From Gracilaria domingensis (taxonomy: Eukaryota; Rhodophyta; Florideophyceae; Gracilariales; Gracilariaceae): a DNA stretch of 64,000 nt. Below the pieces are notes generated by a model that saw only the letters and a list, made by a program, of their open reading frames with translations, made no database searches and had not been told where the DNA came from. A program made the position numbers and the translations under genes. This document shows positions 31,627-42,900 of this stretch, one piece after another; within the stretch, counting starts at the first letter, position 1, and the number at the start of each line of letters is the position of its first letter. The DNA lies in the NCBI GenBank assembly GCA_022539475.1, contig VCMS01000128.1, positions 124,001-188,000 on the forward strand, written 5' to 3'.

Positions 31627-32724
31627 TCAGGACAGGGAAACGCCGATTTGTTGCGCTTCCTCTGTCGTCAACTCGCGATTCTTCAAAGTTTCCCACATCG
31701 AAGATTCAGCACCGTATCGTTCACCCTCAACTTCCTTCCACGGCACAGCTTCTTCCAGTAACGCCATATCGTCTACGGAAAGCTCAACTGCGGCAGATTC
31801 AACGTTACTAAGTAGATTCTTCTCCTTGGTGGTACCCGGAATCGCCACCAGTCCGGCGCCGCCAAGTCGACTACTCTGAGCCTGCACCCAAGCAAGTGCC
31901 AATTGCGCGGTGCTGACGCCCTTGTTCTCAGCGATCCTTTCCATTTTCTGCAGCATCTTCTCGTTCTTCTGGCCGGCATCGCCCTGGAAGCGCGCTTGTG
32001 ACGCTCGGTAGTCTGTTGCTTCCAACTTTTTGCGGGAAGCGCCTCCGAAAAAGCCGCGTCCAAGCGGCGAATATGCGACGATACCAATTCCGAGACGCTG
32101 ACATAGTGGTATGATTCGTTCTTCAATCCCGCGACACCACAGCGAGTACTCCAGTTGCACGGCTGTGATGGGGTGGATCTTGTGCGCACGCTCGATAACC
32201 TCGGCAGGCGCTTCGGACAAGCCAACATACTTCACTTTACCTTCTTCCACAAGCTTCTTCATTTCGGTCATAGTGATCTCGATAGGGATATCGGGATCAA
32301 TTCGATGCAAGTAGAACAGATCGATTGTGGAGACATTGAGCCTTCTGAGAGAGTCCTCACATTGCTGTCGAATGAACGCAGGGTCTCCTTCAGTCTTCAT
32401 GGAAAACTTTGGGAAGACGTTGACGCGGATGCCTGTCTTGGTGGCAATGACGATATTCTCACGGCCGACGGCTTGAATGGCATGGCGGATAATTTCCTCC
32501 TGACAGACAATCGGTGATGCAAAACGTAGCAGACGCCACCAGTCAGGGTAGAAGTAGATGTTCGCAGTATCCCAGAAGGTGACGCCCATGTCCGCGGCCT
32601 CTTGCAGCAGGGCAATGATTTGATCGTCCGGAAGTTTGGTGCCATAGAATGAGGTGAGTCCCATGCAACCAAAACCCAGCTTGGAGACGTGCAGGCCCTG
32701 AGAACCGAGAGCAATCTTATCCAT
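31627..32724 (-). CDS. Aldo/keto reductase
   Basis: A 365-residue protein starts at the ATG at 32724. It has the AKR pattern: LGSQGLHVSKLGFGCMGLT at the N-terminus, catalytic Asp52 and Tyr57 in FWDTANIY, Lys96 in IATKTGI and His140 in FYLHRID, then VKYVGLSEA, a QLEYSLW strand, AYSPLGRGFF and the NADPH-binding IPGTTKEKNL near the C-terminus. Such enzymes reduce aldehydes or ketones with NADPH in the cytosol. The sequence resembles the YakC/perakine-reductase group. An insertion of about 15 residues (FYPDWWRLLRFASPIV) follows the catalytic tyrosine and is unusual. There is no targeting leader. The substrate cannot be inferred. Confidence 0.93.
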   Translation of the reverse strand: MDKIALGSQGLHVSKLGFGCMGLTSFYGTKLPDDQIIALLQEAADMGVTFWDTANIYFYPDWWRLLRFASPIVCQEEIIRHAIQAVGRENIVIATKTGIRVNVFPKFSMKTEGDPAFIRQQCEDSLRRLNVSTIDLFYLHRIDPDIPIEITMTEMKKLVEEGKVKYVGLSEAPAEVIERAHKIHPITAVQLEYSLWCRGIEERIIPLCQRLGIGIVAYSPLGRGFFGGASRKKLEATDYRASQARFQGDAGQKNEKMLQKMERIAENKGVSTAQLALAWVQAQSSRLGGAGLVAIPGTTKEKNLLSNVESAAVELSVDDMALLEEAVPWKEVEGERYGAESSMWETLKNRELTTEEAQQIGVSLS

Positions 32725-33296
32725 AGCGACAGGAGACGTATTGCAAAACGACGTGCGAGAGTGTGGAGAGAGAGGTGTTTGCGGTGTGGAAGACGCGGGG
32801 GAGAGAGGCCAGGGAGGGAGTTAAATGCGCGACGACCCAACGGCGGCGAGATGCAATGGCGTCACGTCGTTGGCAGCTCGTATGCACCTTCGTAATACGA
32901 AGTTCGTATGTGTCCAAGATCATCGGGAAGCAAATCACCAATGGAAAGCAGAGCCATGGCACTAACGGCAACTCTTCAGACGGGTTCAAATCCAATTTTG
33001 GACGCAAGAGAAGATGTCTTGGGTGCCACACGGTAACTTTTCCACCGAATGTACTTGCGTGGTGTGGGAATGATGACGGAGCGTTGGTCCTCTGGCTGCG
33101 CAAAGACCGATACTCGTGGAGGAAGGGGAACGAGAAAGGGATGGTGCATGGATGGCAAACAATTCTCCCGGACCAAGGCGGAGCACGAAAGAGAAGCTCG
33201 GAAGAAAAGATTACCTTCGTAGAAGCATGATGAACAAAATTCATTTCATTTTTCGCCGCGCGCGATCCGACGGTCGACCGGGCCACGCAATTCACT
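32725..33296. other. Spacer containing the 5' part of a segmental duplication
   Basis: From about 32967 the sequence is homologous to 37005 onward. It is the region 3' of the catalase coding end, duplicated together with the catalase C-terminus. No separate gene is supported. Confidence 0.6.
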
Positions 33297-33659
33297 TCAG
33301 AATCTGAAGTTCAGATAAACGACGATCGGCTCCACCGACCTCATATTGCAGGCCACCATGGCCGCAAGCCGACGTCCGCAGTGTTCTTCCGCCTTGTAGA
33401 AGTGCGCGCACATCGCATTGCTCACTTTGTCCGACCAAACCTGAACCGGATCTGCCGCGAGGCTGTCCATCAGATTCCTCCGATCCCTTCTGGAAAAGCG
33501 GCGGTATGTGTCACCGGCCTGCTTGAAGTTGAGCGTCTTCTCAATACTTGCCTGTTGGTAGCTGCCACACACCGCAATGCTTGAGTACTTGAAATCTGAA
33601 TCTTCGCGATAGGAGGCCGGCGAGTTGTTCGGTTCGTAGTTGATGGAACCATTCCAAGC
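32967..33659. repeat. Segmental duplication, copy 1 (catalase 3' end plus downstream DNA)
   Basis: The segment matches 37005-37740 throughout (shared phrases GTGGTGTGGGAATGATGACGG and ACTTTTCCACCGAATGT/ACCTTTCCACCAAAATGT). It ends abruptly after ACCATTCCAAGC, inside the catalase codons for AWNGSINYEP. Confidence 0.9.
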
Positions 33660-34163
33660 GCAAAGCTCGTCCACTGCAGCCGGCGACGAAGCCCTTTCTG
33701 CCGGCAGTGCAACGTTGTCCAACATCACGAGCACCACAGCTAACTTCGCCGCCGCTTGCGCGGCAGTCACCTCGCCATCGGCATCGGAAGCCAGTGAGTT
33801 GCGAATCATCTCTCGCTCAAACCGCTTCATCCACTTGTAGTTCCCAAGCTCGGCACCACGCAGCGTGTAGTTCACGCTTTGACCTCGTGAGTCGCGTATC
33901 ACACCCCGTGCATCCACCGTCCCTTGACGCCACGCATGCCGGCAGCACACAGCCGGCAGGTTTCCGTCCGTACGCAAGCGGCCTTCGCGGGTCTCAGCTG
34001 CACCTTGTGCCTTGATAGCTTTGATGAACACCAACGTTTGTAACAAAGATCGAAATCCATTTGCCGCTTTCGGCCATGGAAGCGTTCGCGGTCTCCAAAC
34101 AGTCGAACACCACCATAAGCCATGGCCTAAGAAGACGACCTCGAGATGCCGCGGGGATTGCAT
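33297..34163 (-). pseudogene. Chimeric frame: unknown N-terminus fused to a duplicated catalase C-terminus
   Basis: The frame begins with an ATG at 34163 and runs 288 codons. The last 122 residues, from WNGSINYEPNNSPASYRED through IEKTLNFKQAGDTYRRFS to the end, are a diverged copy of the C-terminus of the catalase at 37387-38931. The first 166 residues show no family I recognise. None of the catalase haem or active-site residues is present, so catalase activity is excluded. It could be a duplication scar that happens to be open or a new chimeric gene. Downstream DNA is also duplicated, so the catalase 3' end came with its flank. Confidence 0.7.
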
Positions 34164-35744
34164 AGAAACCGTCGTCGAGACGTAATGTAGCCAGTGGCTC
34201 AGGTGTTCCGTTATCCTGAGGAAGCCTTCATCACGGTTGATCTTCGTCGTACTTCGTGCATGGTGTGCAACATACGTCGAACATCAAATGGGCGCCCCAA
34301 GTGCTTTGATTGCATACGCGGTATCCAGTACTGCCGAGGTATCCAGCCGCGATTTATGCAATGCATGTCCGGATAGAATACCGCCGATTCAGCTGACATG
34401 CCACGTCCATCGGGACGATGACGCCGCCCAGAGCATGCACGAACCAACGCCCCTTCAGCGCAGAACATCGCTTCAGAGCTGCCTACGTCGCCTGTAACCG
34501 GTGCCGTTCTGTGAGCATCGCGCGTTGCACGACGTCGTCGCGCATTGTGCTGACCACATCGCGCAGTGCATCGCCCTCGAGCACCATGACCGTGGTCTCG
34601 CTCCAACACGCTCCATGTCAGCGCGTGCAGCTTTCGGCAGGTGGTCGCCACGATCCAGACGTCACGAAGGTCACGGCAGCAGTCCGTCGGGCAGCTGCAG
34701 ATGGTGCGCGTTGCGTTTCTTGAAGCTCAGCCCAGATCTCAGCGCTTGTCCACGTATGATACAGTAGAGACTTCCCCGCGTGGCCAGGTCATGCAACTGT
34801 CCACTAAGCAGCAAATACTGGGCGCGTAGGGCTGTCTTCGCGGATTCGTTGGTAACCTTACGCTTGGTACCTTTGGTACCCTTGGTAACGACGCTAACAA
34901 AGGGTTACCAACTGTACCATCGGTACCAACGGTACGTGATGAGAATTGGAGTAGGATACGTTCGTGCTTTCGCGCGTAATTACTCCTACGACACTCCCGT
35001 CATGGAATGAACTGTTCTGTTGTATTTTGAAAGCATTCACGGTGACTAGCTTGTCCAGCAGCATCAATGCTTTGCCAGAGGTGTAGCATCCTCCAGCGCA
35101 GGTTTGACTTCAAACAAACCTTGGTTGATAAAGGGTGGTGCCCCTGCCAACTCATACGCCAGTATCTAGCTACTCACTCTGCCTTCTGAGATGCAGCGTG
35201 CGGGGTGCTCAGAGGAGTAGCACTGACGACGACCCGTCAAACGAGTTGCGTGATCGAGGCAGCTGGAGTCGGAGGGGAGCCGGTCTCCTGGCTCTGTTTG
35301 GCATTGCGGCAATTGTTGACACGCTGTCACACGGCGACACGTTTCCAAGACAAAAGGCCACAAATGCGATGCATTGCCATCGGCTACGAATCAGAGATGG
35401 AAAAGAAAACTAGACTGATGCAAGTTGTTGTCCATCGAAGCATCGCTCTGCTCCGCAGCACCCCAGCGAGAGTGCTACCAAGGACATGCGTGGTCCACAT
35501 CGCCGAATTCAACCTCTTCTTCCGCCCGCCTTCGCGCTCATCAAACAAGCATCTCAATCGCAAACCCTCTCGTCGTGTAAAAAGCATTAAGCAAAGACAG
35601 CAACAAATAAAACAAAGCGTTCAAATCCAAGCAATGCTGTGCCCTCCATATCTTTTACTTTGACACCATCATGCCCTTGAACATGACAAAGCTATAGCAA
35701 ATTTCTAAAGCAGGTCGGTTGGACGAGCTCGTAAACAGCTTGTA
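34164..35744. other. Intergenic region; GGTACC-rich inverted repeat
   Basis: No gene is supported. At about 34847-34935 there are several GGTACC/GGTAACC phrases in alternating orientation (TTGGTAACC ... GGTTACCAA and GGTACC copies), forming potential hairpins. Confidence 0.5.
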
Positions 35745-35752
35745 TCTATAAG
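35745..35752 (+). promoter_or_regulatory. TATA-like element
   Basis: TCTATAAG lies about 125 bp upstream of the secreted cysteine protein's ATG at 35878, a suitable place for a TATA box with a short 5' leader. Confidence 0.45.
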
Positions 35753-35877
35753 AGAGGCCGCAAACTTTCTTGAAGACCCCAACCACAATATACTCACACA
35801 CCCAGTTCTCACACTGGTCAATAACTTCGTACTCACTCTCATCTTTACGTTCTACACCAGACCACCATTCTCATAAC

Positions 35878-36612
35878 ATGAAGCTTTTCAACACTCGTTT
35901 TCTAGTGGCCGCCTGCTTCCTTCTTGCAATTGCATGTGACGCGCAAAGTGCTTCTAATGCTGTCACTGCCGAACAGTCCTGTGCCATACCGCCTGTTGTG
36001 GCATACTGCTTGGACATGATACACATAGGAGTCGAACACGAAGAGCGCTCAGTTGATGTAGATCTCCTGAGGGAAACAATTCACAAACTGCCAATTGGAA
36101 GCTGCAGCTGGGGTGAATATGCTGAGACCGTCTCCGATACCGACTGTGTCACAGCCATATCACAATTTGCTCACCAACTTGCAGAAGCTCAATCGACGCC
36201 GAACACGGCGAGTAGCCAGATGCCCACAACCGGCCGACTTTGGAATCCTTTCCGAAACCTTGTACCACATGATGTCAGGAGGCCGGTCAATGAAGTAATC
36301 GATGAGGTGGAAGGCGTTGTGAGGTCTGTCGCCAACATTTGCGATGTTAAGGTTTGGCTGTGCCGCGAAACCGTGCACAGGGGCATCGATACCGTATTCG
36401 GTGCGCAACCGCAATCAGCACCATCTCGACGAACCGCGTGTGATTACTCGACCAAACATGCATACTGTCTGGATTTGTATCAGTTTACGCACAGCAACAT
36501 CGATTCATGGATTCATGGAATGCAAGTCGGAAACTGTAACTTTGAGCAATGGTATAGGATACTTTCGTCGGATGATTGTGATGAATTGATGCCAGAAATG
36601 AACCGTAATTGA
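35878..36612 (+). CDS. Secreted protein with two copies of a cysteine module
   Basis: The likely start is the ATG at 35878, because MKLFNTRFLVAACFLLAIAC is a clear signal peptide; an upstream in-frame ATG at 35770 would bury it. The mature protein of about 220 residues holds two related modules. Module 1 has a Cys, then AYCLDM, about 35 residues later IGSCSWGEY, then SDTDC. Module 2 has a Cys, AYCLDL, VGNCNFEQW, then SSDDC. Each module thus has four cysteines in the same order, suggesting two disulphides each. The 105-residue linker is Pro/Val/Arg-rich with one CDVKVWLC pair. I recognise no family. It is likely an extracellular or wall protein. It has no intron and a TATA-like element upstream. 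Confidence 0.8.
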   Translation: MKLFNTRFLVAACFLLAIACDAQSASNAVTAEQSCAIPPVVAYCLDMIHIGVEHEERSVDVDLLRETIHKLPIGSCSWGEYAETVSDTDCVTAISQFAHQLAEAQSTPNTASSQMPTTGRLWNPFRNLVPHDVRRPVNEVIDEVEGVVRSVANICDVKVWLCRETVHRGIDTVFGAQPQSAPSRRTACDYSTKHAYCLDLYQFTHSNIDSWIHGMQVGNCNFEQWYRILSSDDCDELMPEMNRN

Positions 36613-37386
36613 ATTTGACTGCGTTCTGGGTAAGTATCTACTAAACTTTTGGATTAATACATCGTCGTGACGCTCATCGCATGGCCATTAGCTATTGATT
36701 TTTCTCTTAACACGGTTTAGTAAACTTGACATCTTCTCTTTCTTTTAAAAGGCCTACTAAAAGGCAGCCAGCACGACAATAAGTTCAATTCTTTAAGCGA
36801 AATGGTTGGTTTAGTGCTTTTATCAGCAAAGTGCATCAAAGGCCCAAAATTTCATACATGAAACCCCTTGAGGAGGTTTTTTCTCTCATGCTGTTTTGAA
36901 TATTTCTTGCAGACAACGCGGGTGTTTGATACAGAGTGGTGCATTTGGAAGAAAGCCTACTATCTACCTTCGTAGCGTAAAGCAAGCAATGTAATGACAT
37001 TCAAAACAACTATCGGAAGGGTTCAAAGCCAATTGTGGACGGAGAGAGGATGTCATTGGTGCTATACAGTAACCTTTCCACCAAAATGTGCTGACGTGGT
37101 GTGGGAATGATGACGGCGCATTGGTTCTCTGGCTGTGCAGAGACCTCCCAGTACTGTTACATGGTGTGTCGAGGCTCTACTAGAAGATACTCATGGGGAA
37201 AGGGTGAACGATAACAACGAGAAAGGGATTTCGCATGGATGGCAAACAATTTTACTGGACCAAGGCGGAGCACAAAGGAGAAGCTTCACGCTTCAGCTTC
37301 GGAGAAAAGATTACCTTCGCAGAAACATGATCAAAAATTATTTCCTTTTTCGCAGAGCGCGATCCGCCGCGACCGGTCTACGCAAT
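36613..37386. other. Spacer containing the source of the segmental duplication
   Basis: Downstream of the secreted protein no further gene is seen. From about 37005 the DNA matches 32967 onward and forms the 3' flank of the catalase gene. Confidence 0.6.
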
Positions 37387-37740
37387 TCACTTCAGATCGG
37401 CTGCGATCCGCCTCACCAAGCTCATATCGCAGGCCACCATGGCCGCAAGCTGACCTCCGTAATGTTCATCCGCCTTGTAGAAGTGCGCACACATTGTATT
37501 CCTCACCTTGTCGGACCTAACCTGAACCAAATCTGCCGCGAGGTTCTCCACCAGATTCCTCCGATCCTTTCTGGAAAAGCGGCGGTATGTGTCACCGGCC
37601 TGCTTGAAGTTGAGCGTCTTCTCGATGCTTGCCTGTTGCGAGTTGCCACACACCGCAATGCTCGAGTACTTGAAATCTGAATCTTCGCGATAGGAGTCCG
37701 GCGAGTTGTTCGGTTCATAGTTGATGGAACCATTCCAAGC
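37005..37740. repeat. Segmental duplication, copy 2 (source, within catalase)
   Basis: Homologous to 32967-33659. Here it is continuous with the full-length catalase, so this is the parental copy. Confidence 0.9.
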
Positions 37741-38931
37741 ATGCTCGTACGTCATGACTCCATCTTGATTGTACGTGCGCACTTCTGACTTGGGCCTGTT
37801 AACAGGAAGTAGATTGAATGAGTTGGATCCAAGCCGGTGAGTCTGAGACTCGTGATATGACACGAGACGGCCCTGCAACAAAGGGTCCTCCGAAGGCTCT
37901 ATCGCTGCTGGGAGGAAGTTTCCAGGGTCGAACGCAGATTGCTCTGAGAAGATGTGGAAGTTCGCCGGGATTCGATCAAGCACAATCTTGCCGATTGGCG
38001 TGAAAGGGAACTGATGTACAGGCCACTCCTTTGTCGCATCGAGGGGATTAAACTCAAAGTCGTCAAGCTGTTCCGGTTTCATGGTCTGAATGGCCAGCTC
38101 CCATGATGGGAAATCCTTCCGTTCAATCGCGTCGTAGAGATCCTTCGTAGCGTGGCTGAAACTCTCAGACTGAATGCGTGCCGCCTCGTTGCGAGTAAGG
38201 TTTCGAACACCTTGATTGGTAAACCACCGGAACTTCCCATATGTGACCTCCCGATTCTTATTAACAAACTTGAAAGCATGCACAGAGTTCCCATCCATAA
38301 ACCGATAGGAAGCTGGAATGCCAAGGTCCGAATACACGTGAGTGAGCATGTTGGTGGCCATTCCGCCCAATGCCGAGAAGAAATCGAAGAAACGGTTCGG
38401 GTCCTGCAGGTTTGTGATCGGATCGGGGTTCAGGCTGTGCACCATATCCGGGAACTTAATGGCATCGCGAATGAAGAACACCGGCAAGTTGTTCCCGACC
38501 AGATCCCAATTTCCCTCCTCCGTCTTGAATTTGATCGCAAACCCTCTCGGATCTCTGACAGTCTCCGGCGAGTCTTTTCCATGGATCACAGTTGAAAAGC
38601 GGACAAACACTTCTGTCTTGGCCTCGGTGTTGAAAACTTTCGCTCTCGTAAGATGAGCCAGGGATTCATACGGTTGGAAATAGCCGTGAGCACCTGCTCC
38701 TCTTCCGTGTACAACTCGTTCTGGGATGCGTTCATGATTGAGACGGCGGACCTTTTCTAGCATGTAGATATCTTGAAGAAGAACAGGACCGTTAAGAGAT
38801 GCTGTCTGCGAGTGCTGGTTAGATCCGGCAAATCGTCCGGTCTCCCCCGTAAGAATCTGATGCCCTGCGCATATATGAACCATAATAGCAAGGAAAAAGC
38901 ATCTCGGGAACCTCATGGCGAATAGATACAT
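37387..38931 (-). CDS. Haem catalase with a signal peptide
   Basis: The protein is about 514 residues from the ATG at 38931 (a second ATG at 38916 gives 509). It converts hydrogen peroxide to water and oxygen. Active-site features are all present: the distal His in RVVHGRGAGAHGYF, the distal Asn in LVGNNLPVFF, the haem-ligand Tyr in RLVSYHESQTHRLG, and EQSAFDPGNF upstream. The haem motif has His-Glu-Ser where Asp-Thr is usual. The N-terminus MRFPRCFFLAIMVHICAG is a good signal peptide and there is no obvious peroxisomal SKL-type end (it ends ADLK), so entry to the secretory pathway is inferred. This is unusual for an algal catalase. Its C-terminal 120 residues have been duplicated at 33297. 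Confidence 0.93.
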   Translation of the reverse strand: MYLFAMRFPRCFFLAIMVHICAGHQILTGETGRFAGSNQHSQTASLNGPVLLQDIYMLEKVRRLNHERIPERVVHGRGAGAHGYFQPYESLAHLTRAKVFNTEAKTEVFVRFSTVIHGKDSPETVRDPRGFAIKFKTEEGNWDLVGNNLPVFFIRDAIKFPDMVHSLNPDPITNLQDPNRFFDFFSALGGMATNMLTHVYSDLGIPASYRFMDGNSVHAFKFVNKNREVTYGKFRWFTNQGVRNLTRNEAARIQSESFSHATKDLYDAIERKDFPSWELAIQTMKPEQLDDFEFNPLDATKEWPVHQFPFTPIGKIVLDRIPANFHIFSEQSAFDPGNFLPAAIEPSEDPLLQGRLVSYHESQTHRLGSNSFNLLPVNRPKSEVRTYNQDGVMTYEHAWNGSINYEPNNSPDSYREDSDFKYSSIAVCGNSQQASIEKTLNFKQAGDTYRRFSRKDRRNLVENLAADLVQVRSDKVRNTMCAHFYKADEHYGGQLAAMVACDMSLVRRIAADLK

Positions 38932-39980
38932 GTAGTAGATATTCAAAGCTGAAGACTATGGCCGATGGCGATTTACGAGAGGGTAAGGAGCTGGTTTGTC
39001 CTGAGTGCGACTTTTGATTGCCGGCGTGCTGGTCGTCTGTGTCTTAAGAGCACGATTTGGGTTTCCAGATTGGGGACTAGCGCGCTTCTGGGGTGCTTTC
39101 GATGCCTGATTACAAGGCTTGGTTCAATCTAGAGTAGCGTTTCTGCGTGAAAGTGCAGAACAGGGTGACCTGTTTCCTTTTCAGGATCACTCTAGCAGAA
39201 CCGGGTTCCCTGGCACCCAGCCCAAACCAGTGAGTGGAACTCCACTTCAGGAATCATTAACGCGAACGTCCACGGCTTACAGATTGATACTTATCAGCAC
39301 CACACGAGCGAGAATAGATGTATCTAACTTGTAAGGGTGAACGAATCGAAGGGTAGAGTGACGTGGCTGCGGGACGGAGAAGGAGTGGAAGTGGACAGTT
39401 TCTCGTGAGAGAATCGGGGTTCGGTCGTGGCGTTGACGTATCGCGCTTCAATGCGCGCAAGTGTTTGGTGCTTACATCTTGTCCTCGAATGCGCACGAAG
39501 TTTAAGCGGCGACATGGGACAAGGCGAGAACATGCTCGAAACAAAATGGGTTGCTGTACATTCGCAATGTCGTTCCAAGAGGACCACTGTACTTCTTCCT
39601 CTCGTGGAATTGGGATGACTATGGATGTATTTCTATCGACACATGACAGAATTTGTCGAGGAGCGTGGAGAGCATGCACAATTCAATGACTTCGCGAAGG
39701 AGAAAAGCAAGGAGCAAAGGACATTTTGAATTACTTCGAAGTGGTGTGCAGTGCGGGAACAAATACCACGAAGGTAACACGCCCAGTATCACCCGTGTTT
39801 GACGTTGAAGAGATATATGATCAAGTCTGCAAGTCATGTTGTCACGCAGATGGTTATCGCCATATAATGAATGGATAGGATCGGAAAGCTGGCTGAGTTA
39901 ATTCCTTGCAAAGACTCAGCTTTGAAAGAGGAAGAGACAGCAGTGGTAAACCCACTCTGACCATGACTGTAACGAGCAAG
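38932..39980. other. Intergenic region, nothing recognised
   Basis: About 1 kb between the catalase start and the 3' end of the multicopper oxidase (both minus strand). Only short frames without motifs. Confidence 0.5.
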
Positions 39981-42900
39981 TCAGCTGACCCTCATACACA
40001 ACTTCATTCCACCGACAACATGATCTGCCACTTTGCATATGATCGGCCACTTTCCTCTGTTCACTGCTTTCACATCCACAGTCTCCGCATTGAACGGCAT
40101 GATCTGCACTCCATTTGCCGCGTTTCCCCTGTAAACTGTCCTTTGCACAATCTGACCCATCCAAACCGGCGAATGCATTGATGCCTCGCTGCCGTATCCA
40201 AACACGTAGAAGCGGATAACCGACGGAGCCTTCGCTCTTATCAGCGGATTGTTGCCGTACAGGTACCCGTTGATACTATGCATAGCATTGCTTTCCAACC
40301 AATCCTCATCTTCCGCCAGCTCCTCCAGAAGCGCCGATGTGGCATTGCCCGCGTTCAACGCAAACTTTTGCAAGCTTCTCCGAATCAGCGGCGAATCATT
40401 CTCTCTAAAGATTTGGAGAAGCAACGGGTACGCTCTTCTCGTGCCCTTGGGTAGCCTGCTTCGCCTTCGCAATCGACCACGCTTGGTCACAGCAATGACG
40501 CCAGTTAGGCCCGCCGCAGTGTGAGAAATAGGGTCCACGGAGGAATAGTAGACATACGGCACAGCACTGAGATCCGACCTCGAAGGACCTGCCTCGCGTC
40601 TCACGCGGAAGAGATAGGTCACCCTATCGCCGGGAGAAACTGCTAACGCACCTGCAGAAGTAGAATTGAGCAGCTCCAGACCAACAAAATTGATATTAGT
40701 ACTGAAGCGCAAGTTGTTTTGGAACACAATTCGAACAACTTCTCCAACCTCAAAATGCAGTAGAGGACCAACCACGCCGGAGAAGGAGCGCTTTCCGCCG
40801 CCCTTTAGACGGGAGAATGTAGCGTCACGATACTCTCGATAAACGGCCTTGATATAACGCGAGCCGGGCGTAACTGGGCCGGGTTCCGTAAAGACCTGGT
40901 CGTCTTCGCCGAAAGGGTCGCCAGTGCACCCATCTCTTCCGAGAGGTGCGTAGTCCCAGTCGATCTCATCCGCCGCAATGTAGTGCGTGACATCAACATC
41001 CTCGGGATCGACCACCACTGATGTTGACACGTTACCCTTGGTATCAACGAAATATAAGGCCCTCATGCCCGCGATGACGTGGTCATTCACATTGCACCGC
41101 AGTTCGTTCAATCCCGTATGGCGCGGGAACACGAGAGCGCTGGAAAAAGAGCCCGCAAGTAGGGCACCAGAGCCGCGGCTGGCCTCGACATCGAGCTGCA
41201 ACACCTCGTTCCCAATCATGGGTGTATGCAGGTCCACTGTCGCAAAGAAGTTCTCACGCAAGAAAGGGGTTAGCAGGTTGACAAAGAAGAAAGAACGCAC
41301 ACGCCGCGCTGTTGCTGAAAAAGAGGAAGCGTACCTTCCGTCCCCAACGCGTAGAAGTAGAAGCGCGTTGGTTGTCCCTGAGAGAGGGTGATGAGCGGCC
41401 CGTTGCAGTAGACATAGCCATTGATAGAGTGCATCAAGTTGGACTCTTGAAAGTCCTCGTTTTCCATCAGCTCGTGCAGCTCTTCGGCTGAAAGCCGTCT
41501 GTTCGCCTTGCCCCTCAACACATTCTCCTCAAAATGAAAGCTCTCAGCTTCATTCATGACGCTCATGTGCAAGAACACCTCCCTCGTGCCGTCCGACGGC
41601 AGCAAAGTGTGCTCATCAAACGCGGCGTCGTTCGCCACCACGACAATGGCGCCAAACAGCCCAGCATACGTATCCAAGATCTCGTTGCGATGGCTGTGAT
41701 AGATCCACAGCTTGGTGTGCTGCCGCTCCCCGGGGCCCGGCCCCGCGCGCTCCGGCACCTGCCAGCGGTAGGTATAGCTGCCACCCGGCGCGACGCGGTC
41801 GTCGCGCTTCTGGTCGCGCGACGTGCCGTCGTTGTACGGCGCGCCCTCGTTGGCCTTGTCGTACAGCACGCCGTGCGGGTGCATGGACACCGCGACCGAC
41901 GCGCGATTGCGGAAATGAATCACAATCTGCTCGCCAACGCGCGCGCGCAGCACGGGGCCCATGAGCCCGAGGTGCTCGTGGTCGGCGTCGCGCGCCACGC
42001 GCTCCGAGAAGGTGCGGTCGGTGTACTGCACGTAGCGCGACTTTCGGTACTTTGAGCCGATGGCCGACGCGGTGGCGTTGGCAGCCAGCCGGATCTCGAA
42101 GGCGTGGTCCACAAAGATGCGCTCGTCGTCGCCGAACGGCTTGCGGTCGCAGCGGTTGCGCGCGCGCGGCGCGTAGTCCCACTCGACGTCTTCCGCCTGC
42201 ACGTAGTACACGCGCCGTCTGCTCGGCACGAACGGCGCGGTCTTGTGGCGCTCGTCTGCGGCGGGCCGCACGGAGAGCAGCGCCGCCATGCCGGCGTGCA
42301 GGTGGTCGTTGACGTGGCAGTGGAACAGCCATTCGCCCACGTTATCCGGCACGAGCTCCAGCGTGGCCGTGGAGCCCGGCAGCAAGCGCACCGAGTCGGC
42401 GTGCGCGCCGCCCGCAGAGACGCCCACCAGGCCGTGCAGGTGCGCGGTGTGCACGTCCACCTCGTTGCCCACGGCGGCCAGGTACAGGCGCGAGCGCTGG
42501 CGCTCCACCAGCTCGAAGCGCGGCAGCGCGCAGAACACGCGGCCGTTGATGGAGTGCATGAGGTTGCGCTCGCGCTCTTCGCCGCGCTCGCCGCGCACGT
42601 TCTCGTCGCCCACCCACAGCACGGCGAACAGCTCGCGGCGCACGCGCGTGGGCGCGGCGCGGCGCGACAGCGCGCCGCGGCGGTACACGACGGCGGGCCC
42701 CAGCAGCCCGCGGTACGCGCCGGCGGCGCCGTCCGGCGCGCGGCCGCGCAGCGTGGCGCGGTACAGCAGCATGCGCGCGTCGGCGCTTGCGCGCGGCGCG
42801 GGCGCCGCCGCGCGCGTGACGCGGAACTCGAGGCGCACCACCTGGCGCGGGCGGCGCAGCAGCGCGTGCGTGCCCACGCGGCGCAGCCCGTCCAGCTGGA

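Noticed and set aside
32975-33000. B-box-like GGTTCAAATCC
   Set aside because: It is part of the catalase 3' flank duplication, and the second copy has changed the key bases. No cloverleaf forms.
33297-33660. Second catalase gene
   Set aside because: Only the C-terminal 122 residues are present; no haem-binding or catalytic residues exist in the upstream part.
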